From positions 1,922,001-1,986,000 of the forward strand of contig OY752141.1 of assembly GCA_963573315.1 (NCBI GenBank): a DNA stretch of 64,000 nt, written 5' to 3'. A model generated the notes under the pieces. That model saw only the letters and a list, made by a program, of their open reading frames with translations. It was not told where the DNA came from and ran no database searches. A program made the translations under genes and the position numbers. Below, piece by piece: positions 35,365-49,391 of this stretch. Origin of the DNA: Entomortierella parvispora (Eukaryota > Mortierellomycota > Mortierellomycetes > Mortierellales > Mortierellaceae). The number at the start of each line of letters is the position of its first letter. Positions within the stretch are counted from its first letter, which is position 1.

Positions 35365-38065
35365 ATGGAGAAGACTCAAGCTTTTCGGACGGCCGACATG
35401 GCTAAAGCCGTATGCATCAACGTCGATCATATCAACGGGCAAGATGTCATCTTCTGGGAGGACATCGAGCAGGTGTTTCCAGGGGTCAGAATAGTTAAGA
35501 AGGGCAACTCAGCTATCACCTACCTAAGAGATTCAAATGGAGACAGGTAACGAAAAGGGCTCTGGGTAGAAAGGGGTGCGGTGCGCAGTATGAGATAACA
35601 AGAATGACTCCCCTAACAGAACTACACGCTCTAGATTTGTTCCGCACCGCATCAAACACTTCCCAGACATCGTTTTGGATGTTGTCTTTGAAACTCTTGT
35701 CGATACCCCTGTCGACCCCTCCGCCACATCTTTGAGCCTGGCTCTCAACGAACATCCGAATCTCACATCATCATCGAACGACAACCTGAACCCTCCACCG
35801 AGTTTTGAAACAGCACATCTATTGAATTCCGATATGGCATTTTCACCACAGGAGACAGCCATGCTAGCAGGAGATGCCATCACCGCCCCCGATACTTTTG
35901 CCACAGCTATTGAACTAGCCAATCAATCTGGGAAGGCGTTAACCCCTGGACAGGTCACGTCCCTTCTGAATACAAGGCTAACTCAGGCATTGACAGCCAA
36001 GTCTGGATTCGAGAAAGTGGTTATTCACGGGCTAGGTGCAATTCACGACCAAGCCGTCCAGACACAGCAGATTGCCCGCGAGGTTTTCGAACTTCAAAAA
36101 CAAATGAACGACCGACTGATCTTGATCCACAACAAGACCGAGGCTATCCTGACCCAGAATTTTGAGCTGACCGAATACCCAATCCCGCGGCTGTTTATTG
36201 TGCTGCCTGAGACATTGACAGAGTACGACCCTGACAACTGGACGAGTACCAAGTTTCGCCTTCATTTCATCTGCGAGTGCGGCGAACACACCAAATCAGT
36301 CGGAAGCAAGCTCCCTCATCATCTGCATCTGGCGAAACATCAAGGATATCCTGTACGTGAACCAACCGAATTTTTCAAGAAATATGGCGCGTACCTCTTG
36401 GTGATGCTGGATATGATCAAGTTTGGAACTACCATCGCTGGTCATGCCGTTCCCCCCTTGGCCAGTCTTAAGGTGGTAGAGCTGGCCGATCACGGTCAAC
36501 AGTCGGTCGAAACCGTCGCCGCCATGATCGACTATTCGCGGGAATGCATCCAAAAACAAATGGAGGAAGCCCAAGAGCCAACCACAAAAAGTATTTGCAA
36601 TTTAGACCAACCCACATCAACAGCATCACAGGACCTGACCAACTATTTGAACAACACTGAGACCCTTGGGGGTGCCGATTTACGCCAGCTTGAATCATAC
36701 TTGGGAACATCGGAGGGAGATAATCTTCTGGGAAACCTCTATCGAATGAGCACCTCTGATGGCCACGTCAAATGGGTCTGTCTCGATCACTGTCGCGATG
36801 GACATCAGGAGGTGAATTCTCAGAAGCTGCGGGATTTGGTCAAAACTTCGGGAGGAACGTTTGATGAGCAACTGGGAAAGATTGAGATCGCTTTGCAGTC
36901 CAGTGTCGCTGCCACACATTTTTATGACGTCTTGCGCAAGGTCAAAGGTGTTGTTGAGCTCACTTTGGATATGAGATGGAATTGCTCAAAAAAAGATATG
37001 GATGCGCTACAGGAAGCGCTTGGAAAGTCCATGGCTTCGAACCTGCATATTGATCTTCGTCGCTTCCGGCCAAGCCTTACAAGCAAACTTTCGTCACCAT
37101 CCCTCAAGTATGCAGGGCTTTATCGGTTGCTAGAGATTCACAATTTGAAAAACATCCACATTGTCCTTCCAACTGAGTTTGGCAGGATTTCTAAATTTAC
37201 TGCACGGATACCACCACATCTTCACAAACTATCCTTTGAGATCGCTATTGGATCGTCGGAAGATAAGGAAATCAGAGTACTCGCAGAGGCACTCAGGAAC
37301 AACTCTACTCGTATCACTTTCCACCTGCGGGACAATACCAATGGGGAGAACGTAGGCCAGGCACTCCAGCGGGCGATCGAGACCAACACGACCTCCACGT
37401 CTTTGAACCTCGACCACTGTTCCGTTGGAGACAAGGGACTTCAAGCACTATCCGAAGCACTGAAAGCCGACTCGTCAGTGATTTCCTTGAACTTGGGGAG
37501 CAACCAGATTGGGGACAAGGGAGTACTCGCACTATCAGAGATACTAAAGACCAACTCAACTCTGACCTCGTTGAGCTTGCAGTTTAACACCATCGGATCT
37601 AAAGGTGCTCAGGCGCTGGCAGAGGTACTCAAGGTCAACCGCACGTTAACCGTTCTGGACTTGCAGGCCAACTCGATTGGGGAAAAGGGGGCGCAGGCGC
37701 TGGCTGAGGCACTCAAGTCGAATTCCACGTTGACCAGCTTGAACCTGGTAGCCAACCCCATTGGAGTGTTTGGGGCCTACGCGCTGGATGTTGCTTTCAG
37801 GTTCAATACCATGTTGACCAGTTTGAGGCTCGACTCGGCCTTGGAAAGAAAAGCGCTGACACCAGGCGAGACGCGCAGAAACAGCCCGAATTTGACCAAT
37901 ATGCTCCCGAAGGCCAACCCGATTGGAGCCATAGGAGGCCATGCGAAGCCTGTGCGTAGTAAGTCGATGGGACTGGATGGCGATCAAACGCAGTACATGG
38001 AGGCCAAGGCCGCAAAGGCAACCAAAGCCATGAAGGCGAGTGTTAGCACTGGCAGCAGTGTGTAG
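35365..38065 (+). CDS. LRR protein with conserved N-terminal and central modules (paralogue C, short LRR array)
   Basis: Exons 35365-35546 and 35635-38065 (phase 2) give 870 residues. Exon 1 has the same 182-nt length as in paralogue B: MEKTQAFRT, VIFWEDIEQVFPGV, then IKHFPDIVLDVVF after the intron. The central module begins IPRLFIVLPE near 242, with FRLHFICECGEHTK, EFFKKYGAYLLVML and VPPLASLKVVEL. Only 6-7 LRRs follow (about 620-800). The array then decays into ERKALTPGETRR... and a Lys/Ala/Ser tail. An LRR-like remnant lies beyond the stop (38159-38238), so the array was probably longer and was cut short. Function unknown; a recognition role is likely from the LRRs. Confidence 0.86.
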
Positions 38066-38972
38066 TCTATGGATGTCATTATTAAATGGCCACGCGTGTT
38101 GAAAACATTTGTACAGCGAGCCCCTCTGCTTGATGGAGGGTGGAAGAAGGGTTGGCCAGACTCGACTTGCGCTCACTTTGTACCTGCTGTTTACGACCCG
38201 ATCACGGAGAAGGGCGCTGGCGTTGTTTGAGACACACAATTCCTGGGTCAATTGATGTTGACAAACATGTGCGTCCTCAGTAGTAAAGTAGCCCCGTAAT
38301 GTTGTAGAGCCTTTTTTTTGTATCCATCAAGGCAATGAATGTACCATCATGTTGACGTTGTGCGTATTGCGGGTGATGATGATGTTGTCTTGCTGAAGTG
38401 AAGAGAGGGATACATACACACAGGGGTCGAGAGTGTCAGAGAGTCAAAGACAGGACGACAGAGGGACGCGATGCGCAGACAGGGTGATCGGCCATTGTGC
38501 GACAGGACCGCGAGGGTGGCGAAGAGCGCGAAGGACAAAAAAGGGAGAAACTCGGGCGATGGGCTGATTCGGATGCAGCAACAGCCGGCTTGCGGCCTGT
38601 CTGCCCTGAACGTCTGTTTGAATTATACATTGTCGCTGCAAAGGGGAGGGTGTGCGTGCTAATTTCATTTAAGGTCTTTGTCCTTCTCTTTTTTTTCTTT
38701 CATTCCTCGATCTTCCTCTGCTTCCCTCCTTCCTCATCCCCCCTACATTCGACAACATAGTACCCCTGCATTCACTGCAAATCCCATCGCCCGCTGCATC
38801 ATCATCCTCTTTTCCTCCTGCAGAGTCATCCTTCTTGCATCCGCATTCCCGCTTGGCTCAATTCATCCTCGCTCTCGCCAGTGCTCTCAGCATTCAACAA
38901 AGAGGCAAACAAACAAACCTCAGAAAAACGTGCCTGCCCCTTTCTCTACTCACAACACTGAAGCCAACGACC
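38066..38972. other. Intergenic with LRR remnant and FAD-gene promoter
   Basis: 907 bp. Contains one decayed LRR unit (38159-38238) and a C/T-rich promoter (about 38670-38970). No gene seen. Confidence 0.5.
38159..38238 (+). pseudogene. Decayed single LRR unit downstream of paralogue C
   Basis: ACTCGACTTGCGCTCACTTT then ACCCGATCACGGAGAAGGGC aligns base by base with the 84-nt LRR unit of the family (ACTCGAC..TGAC..CTTTG; CCGATCGGGGAGAAGGGCGCT). It lies about 95 bp past the paralogue C stop. Confidence 0.65.
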
Positions 38973-41900
38973 ATGCCCACTCAACTCAAGGAGCCGGGCC
39001 TCTCCCCTACCATTCATCCAAAGCCCCGTTCGGGCTGCCTTGGTCCTCTAGACAATAGCCCCTCGACGACGAATCGATCGCCATCAAAGTCCAACGGATC
39101 AGCAGGTGCAACCACAGCGACATCATCCACAACAGCGGCACCATCGACAAGAAAGCTTCGTGTGGCCGTGGTGGGGTCTGGACTGGCAGGCCTGACTATC
39201 GCCCACCTTCTGTCATCACTACACCAAGACAATGGTCAGGGCGATCAGGGCATCGAGGTCGAGTTGTTTGAGAAGGCTCATAAACTAGGTAAACAAAACC
39301 GCCAGGGGAAGGGGGAGGGGATGCAACGGCAAAGCCATTTATTTTCACTTGCAGGCTAGCAGACTGAGCAAGCGCACTGACATAAATTGAACCCCTTGCT
39401 TGATAGGAATGGACGCCGCCTCGTTATCTGTCACTTGTCCATGCGAACGTTGCTCCGTGGCCTCTGGACGAGGCAAAGGTGACCCCAACCACGAACACGT
39501 TGAAGGACGGATGGATGTTCCCATGCGCAGCTTCTTCCCAGGTGAGTTCAGACGCTGCTGTATTGTGATGGTGAGCACGGCGGTGACAGTACCGAGGGAG
39601 AGTGAGGGAGAGACAAAAGCCTCGAAGCAGATGACGAATGGGGACCAACACGGACCTTGAATGAACCGAAGTCCGGATTCGCGAAATCGCCTGGAAGCGA
39701 TCGGCTAATTTCCCTTCTGCAGACAGCAAGAGACAACTTTAACGGCCAGACCCCAGAATTTTGCTCTGCCTCAAGAGCGCTGCTCTGCTGACTAAGGTCG
39801 ACGAGGGGTTGGGAACACAACACGCGTTCATCTCGTTTGTTGCCATGATCGGCTATGATCGGAGTGCTTCCCCTGTAGATTGGCTGTTTGTTGATCAGAG
39901 TTCCCCTTCTTCCTCTATTGTAGAATACTACCCGGCCCTCGTTCGATTGTACCGCTCCATCGGCGTCAAGTTCCATGACGCTGACAATACCCTCTCCTGC
40001 TTCGATATCACCTTCGACGACGCCGCGTCTTCTCGATCCACCTCGAATGTCAACATCGAAGCCCCGTACTTGTCATCTAGGTCCTACCGTGTTAGTGCAG
40101 ACCATACCATCACCCTTCCAGATCTGCCTCCACTCTCGCTCGTTAACCCATACCCATTTGGACGTCGTCTCTTGGGCTACTACCGCATTGCCCGTGACTA
40201 TGTCAAGATGTTAACAATCTCCAAAGAGTTTATGACCCAAGGAAGAATGATGGACATTGGCAAGGATCCCTCAGAGTGGGGCAACGGCCGTCAAGTCAGC
40301 CTCAGAGAATTCTTGGTTTCAGGGGGATACAGCCATGACTTTTCGGCCTTTTTTGTACCCCTGTTCGCCTGCGTCTGCACCTGCAGCTTTGACCGGATGA
40401 TGGAATACCCTGCTTGTGTTGTTCTGGAATACGTTGCCAGGTGCATGCCTTTTGGACGAATGCAGTTTGTGACCTCGGGTGTTCAGGAAGTGACAGAGAA
40501 TCTGTCAAAGAACATCAACACAATCCATTACAACACCATGATTGAAAAGATTATCCAAGCCGAACCAGGACATGGAGGCGATAAAGGACCTGTAGTTTTG
40601 GTGGACTCGTATGGAGTGCGAAGAACCTTTGACCATGTGATTTTTGCCACACAAGCAAACCAGGCCGCGGCGACTTTGGCGGGACAGAGAGCGAGCAAAC
40701 CTTTGCCAAAACCGTTCGTGACCTCGCGAGAGACAGACGATGACGAGTCGAACTATGGTCGCCGTGAGGAGCATGATCTCACAGACCCAGAGACACCCAG
40801 AGACGTAGACGAGGAATTGATTCCAAAGGACCACCCCTTTTACGATCAGATCCAAACTTTGTCAAAGTTCCCATATGAACGTACACAAGTTGTTTGTCAC
40901 ACAGACACCTCGTTCTTGCCAAAGGACCCCAGCGCATGGAGATTGTTGAACATTGCAAAGTCAACAATGGCAGATATTTTAGCCTCACCTCTGGACAGGG
41001 TCACTGAGGAATTGAAAATACAGGAGCAGAAACAGCAAATGGAGCAGGAAAACTTTGAGCCGTCAGCAACTACGACAGCCCTTGACCAAGACGAGCTGGG
41101 GGCAAAGAACAGAAAGTCGCCTTACTCTTCAACATCCTCTTTGTGGTCTGGATCCAGGACTCAGAGTGGATCAAGTACACCCACTTCAACTACTGCCTCT
41201 CAGAGCCACAATTCTGCCATGGCGACCCATATCATGAACAACACGGCCTCGTCTTTGGGATCAACTACAAAGTTTCTTCAGACGACGAACCCAATCTTTC
41301 AACCCAAGCCCGACTCTGTCATTTCTTCGGCTTGGTTTGAACGTGCGGTTGTGAACCCAGAATCAATCAAGGCCGTGGATGAACTCGATCGTCAAATGGA
41401 CGCGCAGACGGAACGCTTGATCGCTGCCTCGAAGGAGACCTCTTCACCCGACCCAACATCTGCATCCGTCTCGGACCGTGTCTGGTTTGTGGGGAGCTAT
41501 GCCTACCCTGGTATTCCTTTGCTCGAAGGCTGTGTCGTGAGTGCAGTCCAGGTCATGGAGCGGATCGTATCCACAGAGCCATTGCGCCAATTAGCGGCGT
41601 TGACGACCGCGACTGAGAGTTCATCGTTCCTAAAGAGGGATGCACCGATGCGAGAACGTCGACTGAGGCGAAAACTGAGACAGGAACGCGAGCAACAGGA
41701 GGCGGATCTCCTTATGAAGAAAGGTTACCGTCCCCCTACAGCAAGTGAAGCCTACTTCAAGAACGCGTGGAAGGATACGCTGGAAGATGAGCGGATCTGG
41801 GAGGAACAGGAGCAAAAGGATCATGTGGATCAGTTGACCAACGAGGACGGATCTTGGTCAAAGATGGAGGGCTCTAGAAAGAAAACTGCGTCATCTAGTG

Positions 41901-42040
41901 CTGTCGGATCCTGGACGTCAAACGTGTATGTGGAGGTCGGATGGATGTTGGTGCTCTACCTGGCAGCAATTGTTCAGTGGTGGATGGTCTTTTTGCTGGA
42001 GAGCGCGGGTGTGGATGGCAGTCGGTGGGCGCTTGCCTAG
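38973..42040 (+). CDS. FAD/NAD-binding amine-oxidase-like protein (COG2907 type), C-terminal membrane segment
   Basis: Exons 38973-39288, 39407-39541, 39924-42040 give 855 residues. The Rossmann dinucleotide motif VAVVGSGLAGLTIAHLL sits near residue 68, with the acidic ribose-binding residue in VELFEKA. The COG2907 signature VPMRSFFP joins across intron 2 to EYYPALVRLYRSIGV, which fixes the splice. HVIFATQANQA and WFVGSYAYPGIPLLEGCV match the FAD-domain end. A Ser/Thr/Gln-rich insert (about 41000-41280) is lineage-specific. A hydrophobic segment WMLVLYLAAIVQWWMVFLL near the C-terminus suggests a tail anchor. Substrate unknown; relatives are annotated only as predicted NAD/FAD-binding proteins. 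Intron 2 is long for this window (382 nt). Convergent with the aldo/keto reductase. Confidence 0.87.
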
Positions 42041-42618
42041 GAACCCTGTTATCTAGTGCCCAATTGTAGAACTAGTTTTTCATATTATCATTCTGTATCT
42101 TGCATATCATTTAAATCCATACCTATCCACAATTACCAAGTACCACCCCCCCCGCAATCACTGCATACCCTCAAATTCGTCCTTGAACAGCAATGTACCC
42201 TAGATCCTGTATATCTTTACTCTGGAGAAGTCGATCGATCAACGACGGGGCGAATCTAATTGCCGTTTGTCCTTTCCCCTTTTGTCCGTCTCTACCGATT
42301 TTCTGGGAGCTTGCTTAGTGAAATTACTGGGCTGTTGCAAAGACCTGACAGAATAAAAGGATGAGAGAGAGCAAAGGAAACCGGTCTACGAGAAATGGGA
42401 ACAACAATTTCTTTGTTCAGCTGTAGGACAGACAGGATACAATAGGACAAGACAAAGGAGTTTCCCTCTTCAACATCTAGAGTAAAATGGCATGCAGATG
42501 CCAGTTAACAACGCTGATTTTATTCTTTGTTACCGATTCTTGAAAATAATGTGCCTACAATCTTGCTCCCAGATGACAAAAGAGGGAGGCAGGGCGGTGG
42601 CGATGAGGAAGCTTTTGT
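42041..42618. other. Convergent 3' intergenic region
   Basis: 578 bp between two stop codons on opposite strands. No gene or repeat seen. Confidence 0.5.
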
Positions 42619-44309
<1,691 letters not shown>

Positions 44310-47300
44310 GGTTCTATTATCATTTTGCAAATCATTTTCAAGGAGGTGGTGGAGGAGTTAGGGACCGGTCTTCCGTCCTCAGAACCCTATGCAAAGCACA
44401 ACAATCATACCCAAGGATGACTCGAGGAGTTGCGATGAGGTCGGTCATGATGGCTGGGATAAATGGATCGTGGGAAAGGATGTGGTGGGTGGTAAAGAGT
44501 TGTGCTCGATGGGAAAACCATGTCCCATTTTTATTGCAATCTTTGTGGCACATGGGATGACCGGCTAAACAGTCAGATGCGTCAGCACCGCGCAATGCCA
44601 CGCGCGGAGTGTCAACAGTATCCGTTGAATACCTCTTCTACCTGACGCGCCTGCTTCTTTCTCGCAAACACTCTGAAAGCAAATACACGGCTACCAGCCC
44701 TTACAGTATCAATGAAAGCTCTTCTTGGACAAATTGCTTTCAGCAGGTAATCCATCGCGAGATCTAGGTTCCAAGTTGGAACTTCGATTCATATGATATC
44801 AAAGATCAAAAAGTACTAGGTCTTTCTGAAGTAGAATAAACCCTGGGACCTGCCAACACTTTACAGGTGAATGGCGACATAAAGTTGAGTCCGAGTCTTC
44901 GGCGTCTGTTTAATCTGCCCTGCTTTTTCGACTAGCTCAGGGCACAAGCAAGGAGGAGCAAAGGGAAACTACGTCCATTCAAACGGCGACATCGATAGCA
45001 TTGATCTTATTAGACGTAGGGTGAAGACGTGGGGCTTGGGAACGAGGGTCTGGACACCGGATAAATTCAGTGGGTTAGGTGAGGGGTGCATCGTGAACGC
45101 CCTCTCCAGTTTTTTTTTCTTTTTTCTTTTTTTTTTTTTTTGGGCATGTCAAAACGCTGTGATTGTTACCCTTGCGGTTTTGCCAGTTAGTTCGCTGGCA
45201 TTCATGTCTTTCAAAGAGGCCACGCAACTAACAGAACAAAGAAATGCAGTCTGACGACAGAAGACCGTGAGGGAAAGAGAAGTACAGTAAAAAGTGGTTC
45301 ATACAGTGCTGTCCTGGACCTACAGATGGGTACGGTAGCTGAGCAACAAGCCAAAGAGCGGCATCATTTCCGCTCCGATCGGTGCATGTTACTCTTCCCC
45401 TTGCATGGCGCACTCTCCTCCTGTCACCACCGACTGGCCGCGATAATTTCTTTTGGTTCCTTGGACGAGACAGCGGGGAGGGCGATCCTCATCTTGGGAT
45501 TGCGCACGGAGAAGCAACACAGCCCTATAGAGCATCACTATGAAGTAGGTCTAGGCTCCAAAGAAAAGAGACGAAACGGATTTTGACACCGTCATCGTTG
45601 TGAGGTGACTTCAGTAGTTGACTTTTATGTTTGCATCTGTCTCCCAGGTTGAGAGCCAGGAACACACCGGTTCTTCAACCTCGTTCCTGAATCAAGAGTC
45701 CTTGCTCAAAGTCCACCTGTTCACCTCGTCTGCGTTACCTACCTGAGCGTGATCTGTCTTGCTCCCTTGATATTGCTCGCGTGTGTTTCTCTATCCCCTT
45801 TCTTCCCGCTTTGAGTTGGCTGTCCCCTTGAGCTCAATTGCACTCGTTCTGTCTCTGATCGATCCCACAGACTGTCCAAGGGTGGACTGAAGGAAAAATC
45901 GCCACCCCCTCGGTGTTTTCGCTCTTTCTCCTCCTCCTCTTTCCCTCCTCCCTACTCGTTCTCCCTCCTCATCTTCATCCTCCTCATCTTCATCCTCCCA
46001 CTTTTCTCTTTCACTCCTCGCGTTTTCACACTCTCCTTAAGCAAAGTGACTTGTCAGCGTTTTTTGCTTACTTGAGCATCAATTTCTGCTTCTGGCTGCT
46101 TGCCGGTCGACCAGCGGGCCGGCCATTCTGCTTCATGGTCTTTTTTTTACGACCAGACAGAGCGAGGAGGAATATCGAGGAGACGATGAAATTATGAAGG
46201 TTTAACAAGCCCTTTCTCTCGTCCCGGTCTGTCAAGGGGAAGGTCCAAAGGGATCATGTCCAGGAGGGATTTGGATAGGATTCGGACAAGCTGGGATGCA
46301 AAGGACAGTAAGGTTATCTTTTCCACCCCACATTGCGACGTCATGTTGGAATGGATCTGTGCAGGTGCCTTTACCTCTGCGGCAAAGAAACGTGCTTTTT
46401 AAACATGGATCTCAGAGGACCTGGACTGTGTCTATGGGAAAAAGGAAGGTGGACGCCCTGCACCAGCACCAGAGGCAAAGTAAGGATTCATACTTTTGCC
46501 CATTGCCCTTGAACAAAGCTGCGTGACCTCGCAGGACCTATTTAAACACACCTTTTCCCCCTCCCTGCCGCGCCGATCTCGCTTTACTCCTCGCATCTCG
46601 ATCTCACACCAGTTCACTCTTGAGCTACTCTTGCCTCTTGCCAGAACATACAAAAGGCTCGGCTTCTATTTATTTTGTTTTGTTTCTGCCATTCCTCTTT
46701 CTCTTCCTTTTCTCTGCCAACTCTCACCCGTTGTTCTTTTCCTCTTCCAGATCCACATCTGTCCGCCTGCGGTCGTACAGAATCGTGTTGCCCTGTTCTT
46801 TTTCCTCCTCCTTTCCTCCTCCTTTCCTCCACATCACTTTCATATCACTTGTGCGCCACACGCCTCCTTTCAGCTTCACAGTACAAACCTTGGCAACCAC
46901 GGAGCAATTGACGACTCGCTCTTCCTTTACCTTCCTTTTCCCTTTGTCTCTTCTTCACCCTCCCCCCTCGTGCTCCCCCACGTTTTTCGGTGTGGTCCCT
47001 TGATTTTCGCGTGTTCTTTTCCTTGCTGTCACACCTTTTTTTGAGCCTTCTCTTCTCTCACAAATTTCGCAACAAACAAGTCTTCCCCAAATTGCAGCGC
47101 CAACACCCTTCTTTCTCTTTCGCTCCGTCCTTCCGAAGATTTGACCATTCTTTGTACGCTCGTCCGCCACCAAAAAGAACAAGTCGACCTTGCACAGCGC
47201 CGATCCAAATTCAAAATAGAAAAAAAAACGTGCAGCTTTCTCCAGAAATCCACAACGTCCTGCCCCCCAACCACCCTCCCACAACCCTATAAATTTTAAT
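44310..47300. other. Long intergenic region upstream of FAM72
   Basis: About 3 kb without a supportable gene. A T-rich run is at 45111-45141. CTCATCTTCATCCTC repeats occur at about 45966-45998, and a CCTCCTCCTTTC repeat at about 46805-46830. The last 750 bp are strongly C/T-rich on the plus strand, as in many fungal promoters and leaders. Confidence 0.5.
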
Positions 47301-48929
47301 ATGTCTTCTAGAGATTCTGGCAACGGCCACCACCTCAGCATTGACACAGCCCACGCGAATGCAGTCCATAGTCGCCATGCCAACCAACAGGCCCTGCCTT
47401 CACCCATGTCGTCGACCTCTAGATCATCCTCCAATTCGTTGTCAAGTCAATTGCCATGTCCTCCTCCAGAGGGGATGATATCCACTGCCACTTTGTCTCA
47501 CCCTCCCACTCTGGCCATTCCCTCTGTTCCCTATTTTCCCCCCACACATTTGAACAATGCTTACCACTATCAACAGCAACAGCAACATCAACAGCCTCCC
47601 CAACCAAGGCAGCGCAGTCTTTCTGGGAGTGGCTCTAGAGGAGGATCCATCGCACCTTCTTGGAGTAATGCAGCTTCTCCCGTTACTGGATCTGAAGAAG
47701 AGGAGCAATTGCAAAGAATGGCCATGACCAACGTCAACCGACGACCCAGTTTGCCAGTTAACCATCCATACCATCATCCCATGGAACGGTTACCAAGTCA
47801 TGATCCAAGACGCCAACAACAGATTTTACAACAACATCAGCAGCAACAACAATACCAATCACAACAATCATACTTCCGTCAACAACATGGCGGCAACATG
47901 GGAGGTCGTTCGTCCTCTTCATCACAGCAGCAGGGAGGAGGAGGAGGAGGAGGAGCAGGAGCAGGAGCAGCACCTCTGACACCCAACACACCAACCTCCT
48001 CATCATCGGGTCCTGCACCTCCTTTGACAAGTTCAAACAGTAACAGCAACAACAGTAGCAGCAGCAGCAACAACAGCAATGGTGCAGGGGCTCCTCCTCC
48101 TCAAGTGGTTCGACATCCGTTATGGCGACTGGATTGTCAGTCTTGCAAGACCACGCTTTGTGAACAGGCCATGCAGGGTCATCTCGTCGGCGATCCGTCT
48201 AAAAAGCTCTTTTCCACCAACTTGGCTATTGGGTAAGGAATCCAAGAAGGAAAAAAAAAAAAAAAAAAAAAAAAAGAGAACGAGGAAACAAAAGGCCGCA
48301 TGCAAGCATCGCACACGCGTGCGCACATGGGCATGCACCATGCATGCAGTCTCACATTTAGAAAGGGAGAACCACATCCGTGTTTTTTTAAAGAACAAAA
48401 AAGGGACAAATTATGAAAAAAAAAAAAAAAAAAAAAAAAAACAGGTCGTAATATGATGGTTTTCTAACGCGTCCCTCCCTCCTCCCTTCGCGTCTTTGTC
48501 TTTTTGCTTTTTCTCTCTTGTAGAGTGCTGGGCCTGCCTGACCGACCAGTATCGATTATCTGTCCTTGCAAGTTCCACCTCTTTGCGTGTGCCAGCTGGT
48601 AAAACTCCCTTCTTCTTCTTCTTCTTCCTCTTCCTCTTCCTCTTCCTCTTCTTGTCTTTTTTCTATCGATCGGATTTCACCTCACACGCGTCTCTAACCT
48701 TCAACTTTGTCCTAACGATATCGAATACAAAATTAGTGGCAGCGTCTGTGGCTACAACTTGAGTCAGCCCTGTGCAGGATGTGAAACGAACCGTGGCAAC
48801 GGTCATTTCTGGATCTTTTACGCCCATGAGATCACAGCCCATTGGCGCACTACCGAAGAAGGTCGACAGATGTTCTGGGATGATTTGCCGACCTGGTGCC
48901 ACACCTCTGATGGCAACGTTGGTCGGTAA
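47301..48929 (+). CDS. FAM72 family protein with long disordered N-terminal extension
   Basis: Exons 47301-48232, 48524-48598, 48737-48929 give 399 residues. Residues 1 to about 270 are Ser/Gln/Asn/Pro/Gly-rich, with poly-Q, poly-G and poly-S runs, and look disordered. From 272 the FAM72 fold appears: WRLDCQSCKTTLCEQAMQG and LVGDPSKKLFST, then across introns CPCKFHLFACASCGSVCGYN then LSQPCAGC and NGHFWIFYAHE, then FWDDLP. The human counterparts are CKLKDIACLKCGNIVGYH, NNGHFWMFHSQ and LLWGNLP. Four CxxC-type pairs suggest structural zinc. Human FAM72A binds the uracil-DNA glycosylase UNG2 and lowers its level; whether the fungal protein does so is unknown. Animal FAM72 is about 149 residues, so the extension nearly triples it. 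The TAA stop opens an A tract; a further 3' exon cannot be excluded. Confidence 0.85.
48251..48275 (+). repeat. Poly-A tract in FAM72 intron 1 (first of two)
   Basis: About 25 As just after the exon 1 donor. A second tract of about 25 As lies at 48417-48441 in the same intron, and a third of about 26 begins inside the stop codon (48928-48953). Confidence 0.95.
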
Positions 48930-49391
48930 AAAAAAAAAAAAAAAAAAAAAAAAGGAGGGAAGGGGGAAGGAGATCACGGGAAACACACCCGACCCCATCT
49001 CCATTTCTTTCATCTCAGAGGATAGAACTCCTTCCATCGCCTTTCTCAACGTCTTCGACTCTTTTTTTTTCGCCCTAATCAAATTTCCACTCTCACCTTG
49101 TATTTTTATGCTTTTGCTGTGGCCACGCCATTTCTTACTTAAAATCCCAACCTCTTCCCCCCCCCCCCCCCTTTTTTTTTCCTTCTTCTTCATCATGAAG
49201 TACGGGCAGAGCCTCTAAAGAAGGGCTCTCTCATCCTTGACCGTTACAGGCTGAATAAAACAGAACAGCCAAACAGACGGATCGACAAGTTGGTTATAGG
49301 TAGTAATAAAATGTTTAAATGCAAAAAAAAAATGGACAAACGAATGTAATCTGGACTATATCAACAGAGAAAATAGAAAAAAACAACGACC
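48930..49391. other. Convergent 3' intergenic region
   Basis: 462 bp between FAM72 and the chitin synthase stop. Starts with the A tract; also has a C-rich run (49158-49170) flanked by T-rich sequence. No gene seen. Confidence 0.5.
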
